A DNA stretch of 64,000 bases from Cryobacterium sp. Y11 (GCF_002929535.1 NZ_PJJO01000053.1:1-64000), one strand, 5' to 3'. Positions 36,839 to 47,197 are shown, numbered from the stretch's first letter. The notes: generated by a model from the letters alone, not told the origin. Translations and numbers: made by a program.

Positions 36839-37528
36839 TTATCGCGAAAGGCTGGCTCGCTTTTCCTTGATGGAGGAGGCGTAGACGTCGACGTACTCCT
36901 GCGTACTCAGCTGCCGCAGTTCATACATCAACTCGTCGGTGACACTTCGCAGCACGAACCGGTCGCCCTCCATACCCTCGAACCGGGAAAAATTGAGCGG
37001 TTTGCCGATGACGATTCCGATCCGACGCACGCGGGGAATGCGCGTTCCGGTCGGCATCGCCTTCTCGGTGTCAATCATGGCGACGGGAATGACGCTCACG
37101 CCCGATTCGAGCACCATGCGGGCCACGCCGGTGCGACCGCGATAGAGGCGCGCGTCTGGGCTGCGGGTGCCCTCGGGATAAATGCCGAGAATGCGACCCT
37201 CACCGAGTACCCGCAGGCCGGTGTTGAGCGAGTCCTCAGAGGCTTTGCCGCCGGAACGGTCGATCGGCAGTTGCCCGGCCGCGGTGAGAAACTGGCGGGT
37301 TGCCCAGCCCTTGACACCGGTGCCGGTGAAATAGTCGCTCTTGGCCAGAAAAGCCACGCGGCGAGGCACAACGAGCGGCAGAAAAACCGAGTCGATGAAT
37401 GACAAGTGATTACTGGCCAAAATCACTGGGCCGGTCTTCGGAATATTCTCCAGACCGATGATCCACGGGCGAAACAGTGAGAGAAGCGGCGGGCCGATGA
37501 CGATGTTCTTCATGATCCAGTAGAACAT
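36839..37528 (-). CDS. 1-acyl-sn-glycerol-3-phosphate acyltransferase (PlsC)
   Basis: Acylates lysophosphatidate to phosphatidate in the membrane. 229 aa from ATG 37528, chosen because AAAGGAG lies 6 nt upstream. Canonical motifs: SNHLSFIDSVFLP (HX4D), FTGTGVKGW region, and YPEGTRSPDARLYRGRTG. Positional counterpart of Rv2182c. It is distinct from the paralogue at 3867-4664, which has an altered EGG motif. Confidence 0.92.
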   Translation of the reverse strand: MFYWIMKNIVIGPPLLSLFRPWIIGLENIPKTGPVILASNHLSFIDSVFLPLVVPRRVAFLAKSDYFTGTGVKGWATRQFLTAAGQLPIDRSGGKASEDSLNTGLRVLGEGRILGIYPEGTRSPDARLYRGRTGVARMVLESGVSVIPVAMIDTEKAMPTGTRIPRVRRIGIVIGKPLNFSRFEGMEGDRFVLRSVTDELMYELRQLSTQEYVDVYASSIKEKRASLSR

Positions 37529-37609
37529 TCGCACTCCTTTATAATCCTGTAAAAGCTTAGTCCGCCGGTGCAATCCAAGCGGATGCCGCGCGCGGTTTCC
37601 ACGGACTAT

Positions 37610-38554
37610 TCAACGCACCGCGTGCAGCCGGGCCAGGTCTGCCGCGCCGACCACGCCGGCGTCGTTGACGAGCTGGGCGATGGCGAACTCGGCCTCGGGA
37701 TGGTAGCCACGCGCCGGCAAGTGCTCGAGGTAGGCGTCACGAATCGGCTCGAGCAGCAGATCACCGGCAGCGGCGACTCCCCCGCCAAAGACGAAGACCT
37801 GCGGATCGAGCACCGCGCCGAGGCTAGCGCACCCCTGCCCGAGCGCGCCGCCGAGCTGGTGCAGCGCCGCGAGGGCTCCGCGGTCGCCGTCTTGAATCAG
37901 TCGGCCGATCTCCTTGCCGGTGAGTTTGCCGCGCCGTTCGCGCGCGGCGGCCAGGCCTAGGCCGACGCCGCCGGCATCCGCTAACTCGTTGGCAATGCGC
38001 ACCAGCGCACGACCGGAACCGTACTGCTCGAGGCAACCGTGGGCGCCGCAGCCGCACGGCAGCCCGTCTGGCACGACGCGCAGGTGGCCAAGTTCCGCGC
38101 CGGCACCGAATCCGCCGCGAAATAGTGCGTTGTTGGTCACGATTGCGCCGCCAACGCCGGTGCCAATCGTGAGGGTAACCATGTCAGTGAACGTGCGGCC
38201 GGCACCATAGCGAAACTCGGCCCAGCCGGCCGCGTTGGCATCGTTTTCGATGATGATGGGCAAGTCGAGGCGGATCTCGAGCTTGTCGCGGAACGGTTCG
38301 TTGCGCCAGTTAATGTTTGGCGCGTAGTACACCGTTGACTGGGCTGAGTCGATGAATCCGGCCGCGGCAACGCCGGCGGCGACGACGTTCTCGCCCTCGG
38401 ACAGGTTCTCAATCATCACAACGACCGCGTCTTCAATTTCGCGCGGGTTGCCAGGGGTGGTCGGCGTCCGCGCGGAACGGATGATCGTGCCCGCTTCGTC
38501 AACGAGCGCCCCGGCAATTTTGGTGCCCCCAATATCGATACCTATGGCGTGCAC
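37610..38554 (-). CDS. ROK-family glucokinase
   Basis: ATP-dependent glucose phosphorylation is the likely role. 314 aa from GTG 38554, where GAAAGGTG gives a ribosome site. ROK features: phosphate loop GIDIGGTKIAGAL at the start, ENDANAAGWAE in the middle, and the zinc motif CGCGAHGCLEQYGSG. No polyphosphate-specific PpgK sequence hints were noted. Shares a divergent promoter region with the acyl-CoA synthetase gene. Confidence 0.9.
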   Translation of the reverse strand: MHAIGIDIGGTKIAGALVDEAGTIIRSARTPTTPGNPREIEDAVVVMIENLSEGENVVAAGVAAAGFIDSAQSTVYYAPNINWRNEPFRDKLEIRLDLPIIIENDANAAGWAEFRYGAGRTFTDMVTLTIGTGVGGAIVTNNALFRGGFGAGAELGHLRVVPDGLPCGCGAHGCLEQYGSGRALVRIANELADAGGVGLGLAAARERRGKLTGKEIGRLIQDGDRGALAALHQLGGALGQGCASLGAVLDPQVFVFGGGVAAAGDLLLEPIRDAYLEHLPARGYHPEAEFAIAQLVNDAGVVGAADLARLHAVR

Positions 38555-38725
38555 GGGGCACCTTTCACTTGAAGCGATCAAAAAGCCATGTCGCGACACC
38601 GGATCCCCGGGCGCGACACCCTCTAGAGTGTAGTTGACCAGTTTGCCGCTGGACGAAACACCCGCTCACCGCAGAATTCCGGCGATGCGCAGTTGGCACG
38701 TTCGGCCGGTACCAAAGGAGTTGCC

Positions 38726-40558
38726 GTGAAACAGTTTGATATGCCAGCCGTCGTCCCCGCCGATCCTGGCGCCAACATCACCGATCTTCTGATGGATCGC
38801 CTCGCGGCGACTCCCGACCTCGTTTTGTTCTCCCTGCCGCGAAATGGACAGTGGCTTCCCGTCACCACAAAGGAGTTCTACACCCAGGTTGTAGCGTTGG
38901 CCAAGGGCTTTGTGGCTGCCGGCATCGAGCCGGGCGACAAGATCGGGCTGATCTGCAAAACTCGCTATGAGTGGACCCTGATCGACTTCGCGGTCTGGTT
39001 CGCCGGTGCAATTTTGGTGCCGGTCTACGAAACCAGCTCCCCGGGCCAGGTGCAGTGGAACCTGAGCGATTCCGGCGCCATGGCCGTCATTGTTGAAACG
39101 GCCGACCATTTTGCCCGGTTCGACGAGGTGCACCCGGAACTGAGCGACATCCGTTCGGTCTGGCAGATCGATCTCGGCGACCTCGACAAACTCGTCGCCA
39201 GTGGTGTCGACGTGACCGACGCCGAAATCGAACACCGACGAACGCTTGCGGTCGGCGACGACATGGCCACGCTGATATATACGTCCGGCTCGACCGGAAA
39301 GCCCAAGGGCTGCGTGCTCACCCACGCCAACTTTCTCGAGACCAGCCGTAATGCAGCGGTCGCGCTCAAGGAAGTTCTGGTGCACCCCGACGGCGCCTCA
39401 ACGCTGTTGTTCATCACGACCGCCCACGTCTTCGCCCGCTTCATCTCGGTGCTGTGCGTGCACGCTGGCGTGCGGGTCGGACACCAGGCCGATACCAAAA
39501 CCCTCCTGGCGGCACTGGGCAGCTTTCAACCGACCTTTCTGCTCGCCGTGCCGCGGGTGTTTGAAAAGGTCTACAACTCGGCCCAGCAGAAGGCCATCTC
39601 TGGTGGCAAGGGCAAGATCTTTGATGCCGCGACCCATGTCGCAGTCGAGCATTCCAAGCTCGTGCAGGCCGGAACGTCGATTCCGCTCGGAATGAAAATC
39701 AAGTTTGCCCTGTTCGACAAGCTCGTCTACAGCAAGCTCCGCGCCGCCATGGGCGGTAAGGTGGTCTGGGCCGTCTCTGGTTCTGCGCCGCTCGGTGCCC
39801 ACCTCGGACACTTTTTCAAGAGCCTCGGCATCGTCATTCTCGAGGGCTACGGCCTGACCGAGACGACAGCCCCCGCCAATGTCGGATTGGCAACGCGGGC
39901 AAGAATCGGCACGGTCGGTCCGCCACTACCGGGCGTGTCCGTTCGCGTCATGGACGACGGCGAGATTGAGGTCAAGGGCGTCAACGTCTTCAAGGAATAT
40001 TGGAAGAACCCGCAGGCCACCGCGGACACCTTCAACGACGGTTGGCTGAAAACGGGCGACATTGGCGACTTCGATGCTGACGGTTTTCTCACCATCACCG
40101 GGCGCAAGAAGGAGATCATCGTCACGGCCGGCGGCAAGAATGTGGCCCCGGCCGCCCTCGAGGACCCGATCCGTGCGAATCCGCTCATCGGCCAGGTTGT
40201 GGTCGTTGGCGACCAGAAGCCGTTCATCAGCGCGCTCATCACCCTCGACCCGGACATGCTGCCGGTCTGGTTGAACAACAACCACGAGGACGCCGGCATG
40301 TCGCTGGCGCAGGCATCCGTCAATAAGACCGTGCTCGCGGAAATTCAGCGCGCGGTCGACCACGCCAATGAGGCGGTGTCGCGAGCGGAGTCGATTCGTA
40401 AGTTCACGCTTCTGGCGGTCGAATTCACCGAAGACAGCGGACACCTCACGCCAAAGATGAGCACCAAGCGCAACATTATTCTGCGCGACTTCGCCGGCGA
40501 GATCGATGCCATGTACTCGGGCGCGCCGATCACCGAGGGAATCTCGCTGCGGGAGTAG
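38726..40558 (+). CDS. Long-chain acyl-CoA synthetase (FadD15-like)
   Basis: AMP-forming ligase activating fatty acids. 610 aa from GTG 38726, which has AAAGGAG 6 nt upstream; the frame open from 38693 is less likely. Adenylation motifs: TLIYTSGSTGKPKGCVLTH, GYGLTETTAPANVG, WLKTGDIGDFDADGFLTITG and the catalytic lysine region MSTKRNIILRDF. Positional counterpart of Rv2187 (fadD15). It may recycle fatty acids for envelope lipids. Confidence 0.93.
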   Translation: MKQFDMPAVVPADPGANITDLLMDRLAATPDLVLFSLPRNGQWLPVTTKEFYTQVVALAKGFVAAGIEPGDKIGLICKTRYEWTLIDFAVWFAGAILVPVYETSSPGQVQWNLSDSGAMAVIVETADHFARFDEVHPELSDIRSVWQIDLGDLDKLVASGVDVTDAEIEHRRTLAVGDDMATLIYTSGSTGKPKGCVLTHANFLETSRNAAVALKEVLVHPDGASTLLFITTAHVFARFISVLCVHAGVRVGHQADTKTLLAALGSFQPTFLLAVPRVFEKVYNSAQQKAISGGKGKIFDAATHVAVEHSKLVQAGTSIPLGMKIKFALFDKLVYSKLRAAMGGKVVWAVSGSAPLGAHLGHFFKSLGIVILEGYGLTETTAPANVGLATRARIGTVGPPLPGVSVRVMDDGEIEVKGVNVFKEYWKNPQATADTFNDGWLKTGDIGDFDADGFLTITGRKKEIIVTAGGKNVAPAALEDPIRANPLIGQVVVVGDQKPFISALITLDPDMLPVWLNNNHEDAGMSLAQASVNKTVLAEIQRAVDHANEAVSRAESIRKFTLLAVEFTEDSGHLTPKMSTKRNIILRDFAGEIDAMYSGAPITEGISLRE

Positions 40559-40748
40559 TCACAGCGCGACGCCAGACCCGCCCCTTCCGCCGGTCGAAGA
40601 ACGAGCGGTCGAGACCCGCCGACTCCAGGATCTCGATCGCTCGTAAACTCGCGCCTCGATCAACGACCGGCTTCCGGCTTTCGTTCGGTGCGAAATTTTC
40701 CGTCAGTCTCTATGGCGCACTTAACCATCGAACTTCAGACGCAAGACA

Positions 40749-41240
40749 TTAGAACCAGATGGATTCGCGGATTTCTTTCATCGCGGCACGACGGTTTTCT
40801 TTGTCAAGGCGGTCGATGTAGAGAAAGCCGTCGAGGTGATCGGTTTCGTGCTGCAGGGCCTGCGCCATGATGCCGCTGCCGGAGAGTTCGACCGGGTCAC
40901 CATCGAGGTCGATGCCGGTGACGCGGGCGAAGGGGTAGCGCTTGGTGGGATACCAGAGGCCGGGAACAGAGAGGCAACCCTCGTCGACGAGGTCGGGTTC
41001 GCCAGAGAGTTCAACGACGGTGGGGTTGAGGATATAGCCGATGACACCATCGACGTTGTAGCTGAACGCGCGCAGGTTGACGCCGATCTGCGACGCCGCG
41101 ACACCGGCCCGGCCGGGCAGGCGCACACTGTCAAGCAGGTCGCGCACGAGGCCGCGCACCCGGTCGTCGATTCCGTCGATAGGGTCGGAGACGGTCTTCA
41201 GCACCGGATCTCCGAAGAGACGAATCTGGCGTTCGGGCAC
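40749..41240 (-). CDS. def: Peptide deformylase
   Basis: Metalloenzyme removing the N-formyl group from nascent proteins. 163 aa from GTG 41240, where GAGGAG lies 8 nt upstream; the frame open to 41363 lacks family sequence. Motif 1 reads GVAASQIG (usual GLAAPQ), motif 2 is EGCLS and motif 3 is QHETDHLDG, giving the Cys and two His metal ligands. The def gene is often followed by fmt, which is not present here. Confidence 0.94.
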   Translation of the reverse strand: MPERQIRLFGDPVLKTVSDPIDGIDDRVRGLVRDLLDSVRLPGRAGVAASQIGVNLRAFSYNVDGVIGYILNPTVVELSGEPDLVDEGCLSVPGLWYPTKRYPFARVTGIDLDGDPVELSGSGIMAQALQHETDHLDGFLYIDRLDKENRRAAMKEIRESIWF

Positions 41241-41301
41241 GGGGAGACTCCTCGGTAGGCGGGTGGTGTGAGAAAGCGAACGAGTAGGCGCTGCAGGCGC
41301 G

Positions 41302-42645
41302 TTACAGGTTGCGGTCGGCGGGCAGGCCTTCGACGACCAGCTCGGCGAGAGTGCGTGCGGCAAGCCGGGTAATCGGCTTGAGGTCTTTGTACGACACGAC
41401 GCTGCCGGCGGCGAGCTGCGGGTCGTACGGAATGCGCACGATCTCGCGCACCCGGGAGCGGAAGTGCGACTCGATCTCCTCGAGTCGAACCAGGTTGGTG
41501 CCCTGGGTGGCCGTGTTGATAGCGACGATGGCGTTGCGCACGAGGTCGCCGTAGCCGTTCGCCTCGAGCCAGGTCAACGTCTCGGAGGCGAGACGGGCCT
41601 CGTCAACACTGCCGCCGGACACGATGACGATCGAGTCGGCACGCTGCAGGGTGGCGCGCATGACCGAGTGCACGATGCCAGTGCCGCAGTCGGTCAGGGC
41701 GATGGAGTAGTACCGCGCGGCCAGGTCGGCCACGACGTTGTAGTCGTTCTCGTCGAAGGCCTCGGAGAGCAGCGGGTCGGTGTCGGAGGCGAGAATATCC
41801 AGTCGGGTTTCATCACGCGAGACCAGCGTGGAGAAGTCGGTGAAGTTGCCGATCGACGCTGCCCTTGAGACGACGTCGCGCACGGTCGAGCGGGTCTGCT
41901 TGCTGACCCGTTCGGAGAGCGTCCCGCGGTCAGGGTTGGCGTCGATGGCGATGATGCGGTCGTCGCGTGCATCAGCGAGGGCCATGCCGAGCAGGGCAGT
42001 GACGGTGGTCTTGCCGACGCCGCCCTTGCGGGTGAGAATCGGCACGAATCGGGTGCCGCCCTCGAACTTGCGCCGAATGCGCTCGTCCATTTCCTGGTGG
42101 GCACGCACCTTGGCCGAGTCGCCCAGGTTCACCAGGTGCAGGGTGATCGCGTAGACGAATCGGGGCCAGGTGCCCTGCGGCGCTTTACGGGTCTTACGGT
42201 TGACGGCGAGCAGACGGTCGGGGGTCAGCATGGCTGCCGACTCCGGGGCGCTCGCGTTGTCTGAGCGGATGCGGTCGCGCAGCACGGGAGAGCCGGCATC
42301 CGTTTTCGAGAGAGACTCGATTGCCGAGCTGGCGCCGGCCGCCCGAGCTGGTGCTGGGGTGCTGATTTCTACGGTGTGGGTGGCCGGCATCACCCCGCCG
42401 CGGGTCGTATCGACACCGGAACGCAGGCCGGAACCGGCGCTCGGGCGACCCGACGAGGCAACCGCACGCCGCGGAGCCGCTGCCGGCACCTCAATCGGAA
42501 CGCTCAGGCTCTCCGGCAGCGCAGCGGCGAGGTTGTCGATGGTGTGCGGCGGCAGTTCACTGTGGTATTCGTCAGCCGCTCGAACGGCGGCGGCAGACAC
42601 CGGGCGCGCTGGCGCGCTCTGGTCGTCAGTACGTTTGTCTGGCAC
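41302..42645 (-). CDS. Orphan MinD/ParA-like ATPase with long disordered N-terminus
   Basis: 447 aa. The first ~145 residues are Ala/Ser/Pro-rich and probably disordered. The ATPase domain has a deviant Walker A, KGGVGKTT at residues 207-213, then [15 protein letters not shown] and [15 protein letters not shown]. Similar proteins occur in actinobacteria near secretion or division genes and are annotated MinD-like; no partner (MinE, ParB, ESX) is adjacent. GTG start with GAGGA ribosome site, 35 nt after the pyc stop, so probably cotranscribed. Function unknown. Confidence 0.85.
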   Translation of the reverse strand: MPDKRTDDQSAPARPVSAAAVRAADEYHSELPPHTIDNLAAALPESLSVPIEVPAAAPRRAVASSGRPSAGSGLRSGVDTTRGGVMPATHTVEISTPAPARAAGASSAIESLSKTDAGSPVLRDRIRSDNASAPESAAMLTPDRLLAVNRKTRKAPQGTWPRFVYAITLHLVNLGDSAKVRAHQEMDERIRRKFEGGTRFVPILTRKGGVGKTTVTALLGMALADARDDRIIAIDANPDRGTLSERVSKQTRSTVRDVVSRAASIGNFTDFSTLVSRDETRLDILASDTDPLLSEAFDENDYNVVADLAARYYSIALTDCGTGIVHSVMRATLQRADSIVIVSGGSVDEARLASETLTWLEANGYGDLVRNAIVAINTATQGTNLVRLEEIESHFRSRVREIVRIPYDPQLAAGSVVSYKDLKPITRLAARTLAELVVEGLPADRNL

Positions 42646-42680
42646 GGTTCATCCTCAACTCATCGATAACGGCCCTAATC

Positions 42681-45600
42681 TTAGCGCGGACGCACCGTTA
42701 CGAGCAGATCGCCGGCATCGACCTGCTGAGTGCGCGGGATGGCGACGCGTTCAATCGTGCCCGAAATTGACGTCGTGATGGCGGCTTCCATTTTCATGGC
42801 TTCGATCGAGGCGACGCTTTGGCCGGCTTCGACCTGGGCGCCTTCTTCGACCTGCAGGGTGACAACGCCGGAGAAGGGCGCTGCGATTTGGCCGGGCTGG
42901 TTGGCATCCGCTTTCTCGGCAATTTTGGTCTGCACGGTGATGCTGGTGTCGCGCACGAACACGGGGCGCAGCTGGCCGTTGAGGATGGTCATGACGGTGC
43001 GCATGCCCTTTTCGTCGGCTTCACCGATGGCCTCGAGGCCCATGTAGAGGCGCACGCCCTTGGCGATTTCGACGGCGTGTTCGTGGCCCTGCTGCAGGCC
43101 GTAGAGGTAGTCATGGGTGTCGACGACGGACAGGTCGCCGTAGGTGTCCTTGACCTGTTCGAATTGGCGAGTCGGCGCGGGGAAGAGCAGCTGGTTGAGC
43201 ATGGAGCGGCGCTCGACGCTTCCGGCGTCGAGGGCGGCGCGTTCCGCGTCGGTGATTTCGGTGACGCCGATGCGCACGTCGCGTCCGGCGAGGACCTTGC
43301 TGCGGAAGGGTTCTGGCCAGCCGCCGGGTAGGTTGCCGAGTTCGCCGGCCATGAATCCGATGACGGAGTCTGGCACGTCGTAGTTGCCCGGGTTTTGCTC
43401 AAAGTCGACCGGGTCGGCCTTGACAGCGGCGAGGTAGAGGGCGAGGTCGCCGACCACCTTCGACGACGGCGTGACCTTGGGCACTCGGCCGAGGATGGTA
43501 TTCGCGGCGGCATACATGTCTTCGATCAGTTCGAAGTGATCGGCCAAACCCAGCGCAACGGCCTGGGTGCGCAGGTTGGACAGCTGCCCGCCGGGAATTT
43601 CGTGAGAATAGACCCGGCCGGTTGGGGCGGAGAGGCCGGATTCGAACGGAGCGTAGAGGGTGCGCACGGCCTCCCAGTACGGTTCGAGGTCGGTCGTCGC
43701 CTTGAGTGAAATGCCCGTGTCGCGTTCGGTGTGGGCAAGCGCTGCGACGAGAGAGGATGCCGACGGCTGGCTGGTCGTGCCCGCCATCGGAGCGGAGGCC
43801 ACGTCCACGGCGTCCGCGCCGGCCCGAGCCGCGGCAAGCAGCGTCGCGAGCTGACCACCCGGGGTGTCGTGGGTATGCACGTGCACCGGCAGGTCGAATC
43901 GTTCACGTAGCGCGGCCACGAGCTTCTCGGCGGCGCTTGGGCGCAGCAACCCGGCCATGTCCTTGATACCGATGACGTGGGCACCGCTGTCAACGATCTG
44001 CTCGGCCAGACGCAGGTAGTAGTCGAGGGTGTAAAGATTCTCGGCCGGGTCGAGCAGGTCGCCGGTGTAGCAGAGCGCTACCTCGGCCAGGGCTGTGCCG
44101 GTGTTCAGCACCGCGTCGATGGCGGGACGCATCTGCGACACATCGTTCAGCGCGTCGAAGATGCGAAAGATGTCCACGCCGGTGTCGGTGGCCTCACGCA
44201 CGAACGCGTCGGTCACCTCCGTCGGATACGGGGTGTAGCCGACCGTGTTTCGGCCGCGCAGCAGCATCTGCACGTTGATGTTCGGCAACGCTTCACGCAG
44301 CGCAGCCAGGCGCTCCCACGGGTCTTCGCCAAGGAAACGCAGCGCAACGTCATAGGTCGCCCCGCCCCACGCCTCGACCGAGAGCAGCTGCGGCGTCAAC
44401 CGTGCCACATAGGGAGCAACGGCGACCAGGTCCTTGGTGCGCACTCGGGTCGCGAGCAGCGACTGGTGCGCATCCCTAAACGTGGTGTCGGTGACAGCTA
44501 GTGCGGTCTGAGCGCGCAGGTCAGCGGCAAACGCGGTCGGGCCAAGCAACTGCAGCTTCTGGCGCGAGCCGTCCGGCGCCGGCTGGGTCAGGTCGAGCTG
44601 CGGCAGTTTGTCGCGCGGGTGCACCGATGTCGGCGCCAGCCCGTTGGGCTGATTGACGGTGACCTCGGCGAGCCACGTGAGAATCTTCGTGCCGCGGTCC
44701 TTGGACTCGCGCCCGCGCAACAATTCCGGGCGCTCGTCGATGAACGACGTGCTCAGATCGCCGGCGGCGAAGTCGGGGTCGTCGAGCACGGCCTGCAAGA
44801 ACGAAATGTTGGTAGACACGCCGCGAATACGAAACTCAGCCAGTGCACGCTTCGACCGCACAACGGCGGCGGCGTAGTCGCGGCCGCGGCAGGTGAGCTT
44901 GGCGAGCATCGAGTCAAAGTGCGGGCTGATCTGCGCGCCCGGGTTGATCGTGCCACCATCCAAACGGATGCCGGCCCCACCCGGAGACCGATAGGTCGTG
45001 ATCTTGCCCGTGTCCGGGCGGAACCCGGCCGCGGGGTCTTCGGTCGTGATACGGCACTGCAGGGCTGCTCCGCGCAAGCGGATCTCCCCCTGGGTCAGTC
45101 CGATCTCGGCCAGGGTTTCCCCCGCGGCGATACGAATCTGCGCCTGCACCAGGTCGACATCGGTGACCTCCTCGGTCACGGTGTGCTCCACCTGGATGCG
45201 CGGGTTCATCTCGATGAACACGTGCTGACCAGCGCGTTCGCCGACGGTGTCGAGCAGGAACTCGACCGTACCGGCGTTGACATACCCGATCGACCGGGCG
45301 AACTTGATGGCGTCGGCGTAGAGCTGCACCCGAATCTCATCGCTCAGGTTCGGCGCTGGAGCAATCTCGATGACCTTCTGGTGTCGGCGCTGCACCGAGC
45401 AGTCACGTTCGAACAAATGCACCGTCTCGCCGGCAGCATCTGCCAAAATCTGCACCTCAATGTGCCGCGGGCGAAGTACAGCAGCCTCCAGGAACATCGT
45501 CGAGTCACCGAAGGCACTGTTGGCCTCACGCATGGCCTCTTCCAGTGCCCCACGCAGCTCGCTCTTTTTCGCAACCCGGCGCATGCCGCGCCCGCCACCA

Positions 45601-46085
45601 CCGGCAACGGCCTTGGCAAAAATGGGAAAACCGATCTCATCGGCCTGGCTGATCAGCAGTTCCACATCGGTCGACGGCTGCGTCGACTTCAAAACGGGAA
45701 CACCGGCAGCGATGGCGTGTTCCTTGGCGGTGACCTTGTTGCCGGCCATTTCCAGCACGTTCGCGCCCGGGCCAATGAAGGTGATGCCGGCAGCGGCAGC
45801 GGCATCGGCGAGCTCCGGGTTCTCAGACAGAAAACCGTAACCGGGATAGATGGCGTCAGCGCCGCACTCTTTAGCGACGCGAATAATTTCGCTCACATCG
45901 AGATACGCGCGAACCGGATGCCCGACCTCACCGATCTGATATGCCTCGTCCGCCTTCAGACGGTGTAGCGAGTTGCGATCCTCGAACGGAAACACCGCAA
46001 CGGTGTTGGCGCCGAGCTCGTAAGCCGCGCGCATGGCACGGATCGCGATCTCTCCGCGGTTGGCAACCAAAATTTTCTTGAACAT
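42681..46085 (-). CDS. pyc: Pyruvate carboxylase
   Basis: Biotin-dependent anaplerotic enzyme making oxaloacetate. 1134 aa, full single-chain type. Biotin carboxylase domain first (MFKKILVANRGEIAIRAMRA, GGGGRGMRRV), carboxyltransferase domain in the middle (DTTFRDAHQSLLATRVRT, VHVHTHDTPGGQLATLLAA), and a C-terminal biotinyl domain with EAMKME, the biotin lysine near residue 1098. GAAAGG precedes the ATG. Divergent from the parA gene. Confidence 0.97.
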   Translation of the reverse strand: MFKKILVANRGEIAIRAMRAAYELGANTVAVFPFEDRNSLHRLKADEAYQIGEVGHPVRAYLDVSEIIRVAKECGADAIYPGYGFLSENPELADAAAAAGITFIGPGANVLEMAGNKVTAKEHAIAAGVPVLKSTQPSTDVELLISQADEIGFPIFAKAVAGGGGRGMRRVAKKSELRGALEEAMREANSAFGDSTMFLEAAVLRPRHIEVQILADAAGETVHLFERDCSVQRRHQKVIEIAPAPNLSDEIRVQLYADAIKFARSIGYVNAGTVEFLLDTVGERAGQHVFIEMNPRIQVEHTVTEEVTDVDLVQAQIRIAAGETLAEIGLTQGEIRLRGAALQCRITTEDPAAGFRPDTGKITTYRSPGGAGIRLDGGTINPGAQISPHFDSMLAKLTCRGRDYAAAVVRSKRALAEFRIRGVSTNISFLQAVLDDPDFAAGDLSTSFIDERPELLRGRESKDRGTKILTWLAEVTVNQPNGLAPTSVHPRDKLPQLDLTQPAPDGSRQKLQLLGPTAFAADLRAQTALAVTDTTFRDAHQSLLATRVRTKDLVAVAPYVARLTPQLLSVEAWGGATYDVALRFLGEDPWERLAALREALPNINVQMLLRGRNTVGYTPYPTEVTDAFVREATDTGVDIFRIFDALNDVSQMRPAIDAVLNTGTALAEVALCYTGDLLDPAENLYTLDYYLRLAEQIVDSGAHVIGIKDMAGLLRPSAAEKLVAALRERFDLPVHVHTHDTPGGQLATLLAAARAGADAVDVASAPMAGTTSQPSASSLVAALAHTERDTGISLKATTDLEPYWEAVRTLYAPFESGLSAPTGRVYSHEIPGGQLSNLRTQAVALGLADHFELIEDMYAAANTILGRVPKVTPSSKVVGDLALYLAAVKADPVDFEQNPGNYDVPDSVIGFMAGELGNLPGGWPEPFRSKVLAGRDVRIGVTEITDAERAALDAGSVERRSMLNQLLFPAPTRQFEQVKDTYGDLSVVDTHDYLYGLQQGHEHAVEIAKGVRLYMGLEAIGEADEKGMRTVMTILNGQLRPVFVRDTSITVQTKIAEKADANQPGQIAAPFSGVVTLQVEEGAQVEAGQSVASIEAMKMEAAITTSISGTIERVAIPRTQQVDAGDLLVTVRPR

Positions 46086-46161
46086 GCAGACCTTTCAAGC
46101 ACGGCGGGCACACAGCTGACGGTTAGGTTCTCTAACACTAGTGAAGGTAACGTTGCTACTC

Positions 46162-46974
46162 ATGCACGTACTCAGCATTAGCTCCCTCAAGGGAGGCGTA
46201 GGAAAGACCACGGTGACCCTTGGTCTGGCTTCAGCAGCCTTCGCCCGTGGCGTGCGAACGCTGGTCGTTGATCTTGATCCGCAGTCTGATGTGTCCACCG
46301 GTATGGACATTCAAGTAACCGGTCATCTCAATGTTGCCGATGTTTTGGCTTCGCCGAAAGAAAAGACGGTTCGTGCCGCGATTGCGCCGAGCGGTTGGAC
46401 CAGGAATCGTCCCGGCACCATCGACGTCATGATTGGCAGCCCCTCCGCGATCAATTTTGATGGGCCGCACCCCAGCATCCGCGATATTTGGAAGCTCGAA
46501 GAGGCCCTCTCGACCATCGAGAAGGACTACGAGCTCGTACTCATCGACTGCGCGCCGTCACTCAACGCCCTCACGCGCACCGCATGGGCCGCCAGCGACC
46601 GAGTCGCGGTCGTTACAGAGCCCGGTCTGTTCTCGGTCGCCGCGGCCGACCGTGCCCTGCGAGCGATCGAAGAGATTCGGCGCGGACTCAGCCCACGTCT
46701 GCAACCGCTCGGCATCATCGTGAACCGCGCCCGCACCGCCTCGCTGGAGCACCAGTTTCGCATCAAAGAGCTGCGCGACATGTTTGGCCCTCTCGTACTC
46801 AGTCCGCAACTACCGGAGCGCACGTCGCTGCAGCAGGCTCAGGGCGCTGCGAAGCCCCTGCATATCTGGCCGGGTGACAGCGCTCTCGAAATGGCCGGAT
46901 ACTTCGACCAGCTACTCGACCGCGTGCTGCGTACGGCTCGCATCGGCGAGTACGCCGAGGCTCCCGCGGTCTAG
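46162..46974 (+). CDS. ParA-family ATPase
   Basis: 270 aa from ATG 46162 (MHVLSIS). Deviant Walker [16 protein letters not shown] near residue 10, then VVDLDPQSDVSTGMDI and LIDCAPSLNALTRTAW. No parB or parS site is recognisable nearby. It sits just before the MerR/FHA group, so it may be a non-chromosomal ParA. TAACGT ending 8 nt before the ATG could be a -10 of a leaderless message. An in-frame GTG at 46141 is the alternative start. Confidence 0.85.
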   Translation: MHVLSISSLKGGVGKTTVTLGLASAAFARGVRTLVVDLDPQSDVSTGMDIQVTGHLNVADVLASPKEKTVRAAIAPSGWTRNRPGTIDVMIGSPSAINFDGPHPSIRDIWKLEEALSTIEKDYELVLIDCAPSLNALTRTAWAASDRVAVVTEPGLFSVAAADRALRAIEEIRRGLSPRLQPLGIIVNRARTASLEHQFRIKELRDMFGPLVLSPQLPERTSLQQAQGAAKPLHIWPGDSALEMAGYFDQLLDRVLRTARIGEYAEAPAV

Positions 46975-47037
46975 TTCGGTCTTCGATCTCTACGCGTGTT
47001 CATGCGTTTCGCAGATGCGGTGACGGCAACGGGACTG

Positions 47038-47150
47038 CGGTCTCGGCAAGCTCGACCAACGGATAATGGCTTGTCTGTGCGGCGGCCCGAGGTTCCAGGT
47101 GCAACGGCCAGGGCCGTGTCCGCGGTCGCCCCCACCCGTTGATCGAGCCT
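47038..47150. repeat. Imperfect inverted repeat, REP-like intergenic element
   Basis: Left arm TCTCGGCAAGCTCGACCAACGG (split view: TCTCGG-CAAG-CTCGA) and right arm the complement of TCTCGGTAGGCTCGATCAACGG, ~65 nt apart, with about three mismatches. Related fragments appear at 34455 and around 40650. Such CTCGA/CAACGG repeats look like dispersed intergenic elements. Confidence 0.6.
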
Positions 47151-47197
47151 ACCGAGATCACCATCGACCTACCGGACCATGTGTGCGGTCATGGGGC

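Noticed and set aside
37529..37573. Upstream extension of the second PlsC gene
   Set aside because: A strong AAAGGAG stands before ATG 37528 and the extra residues are Arg/Lys-rich without family match.
40559..40748. Terminator or small RNA between fadD and def
   Set aside because: Only an imperfect CCGGTCG/CGACCGG pairing over ~80 nt; no T tract and no clear fold.
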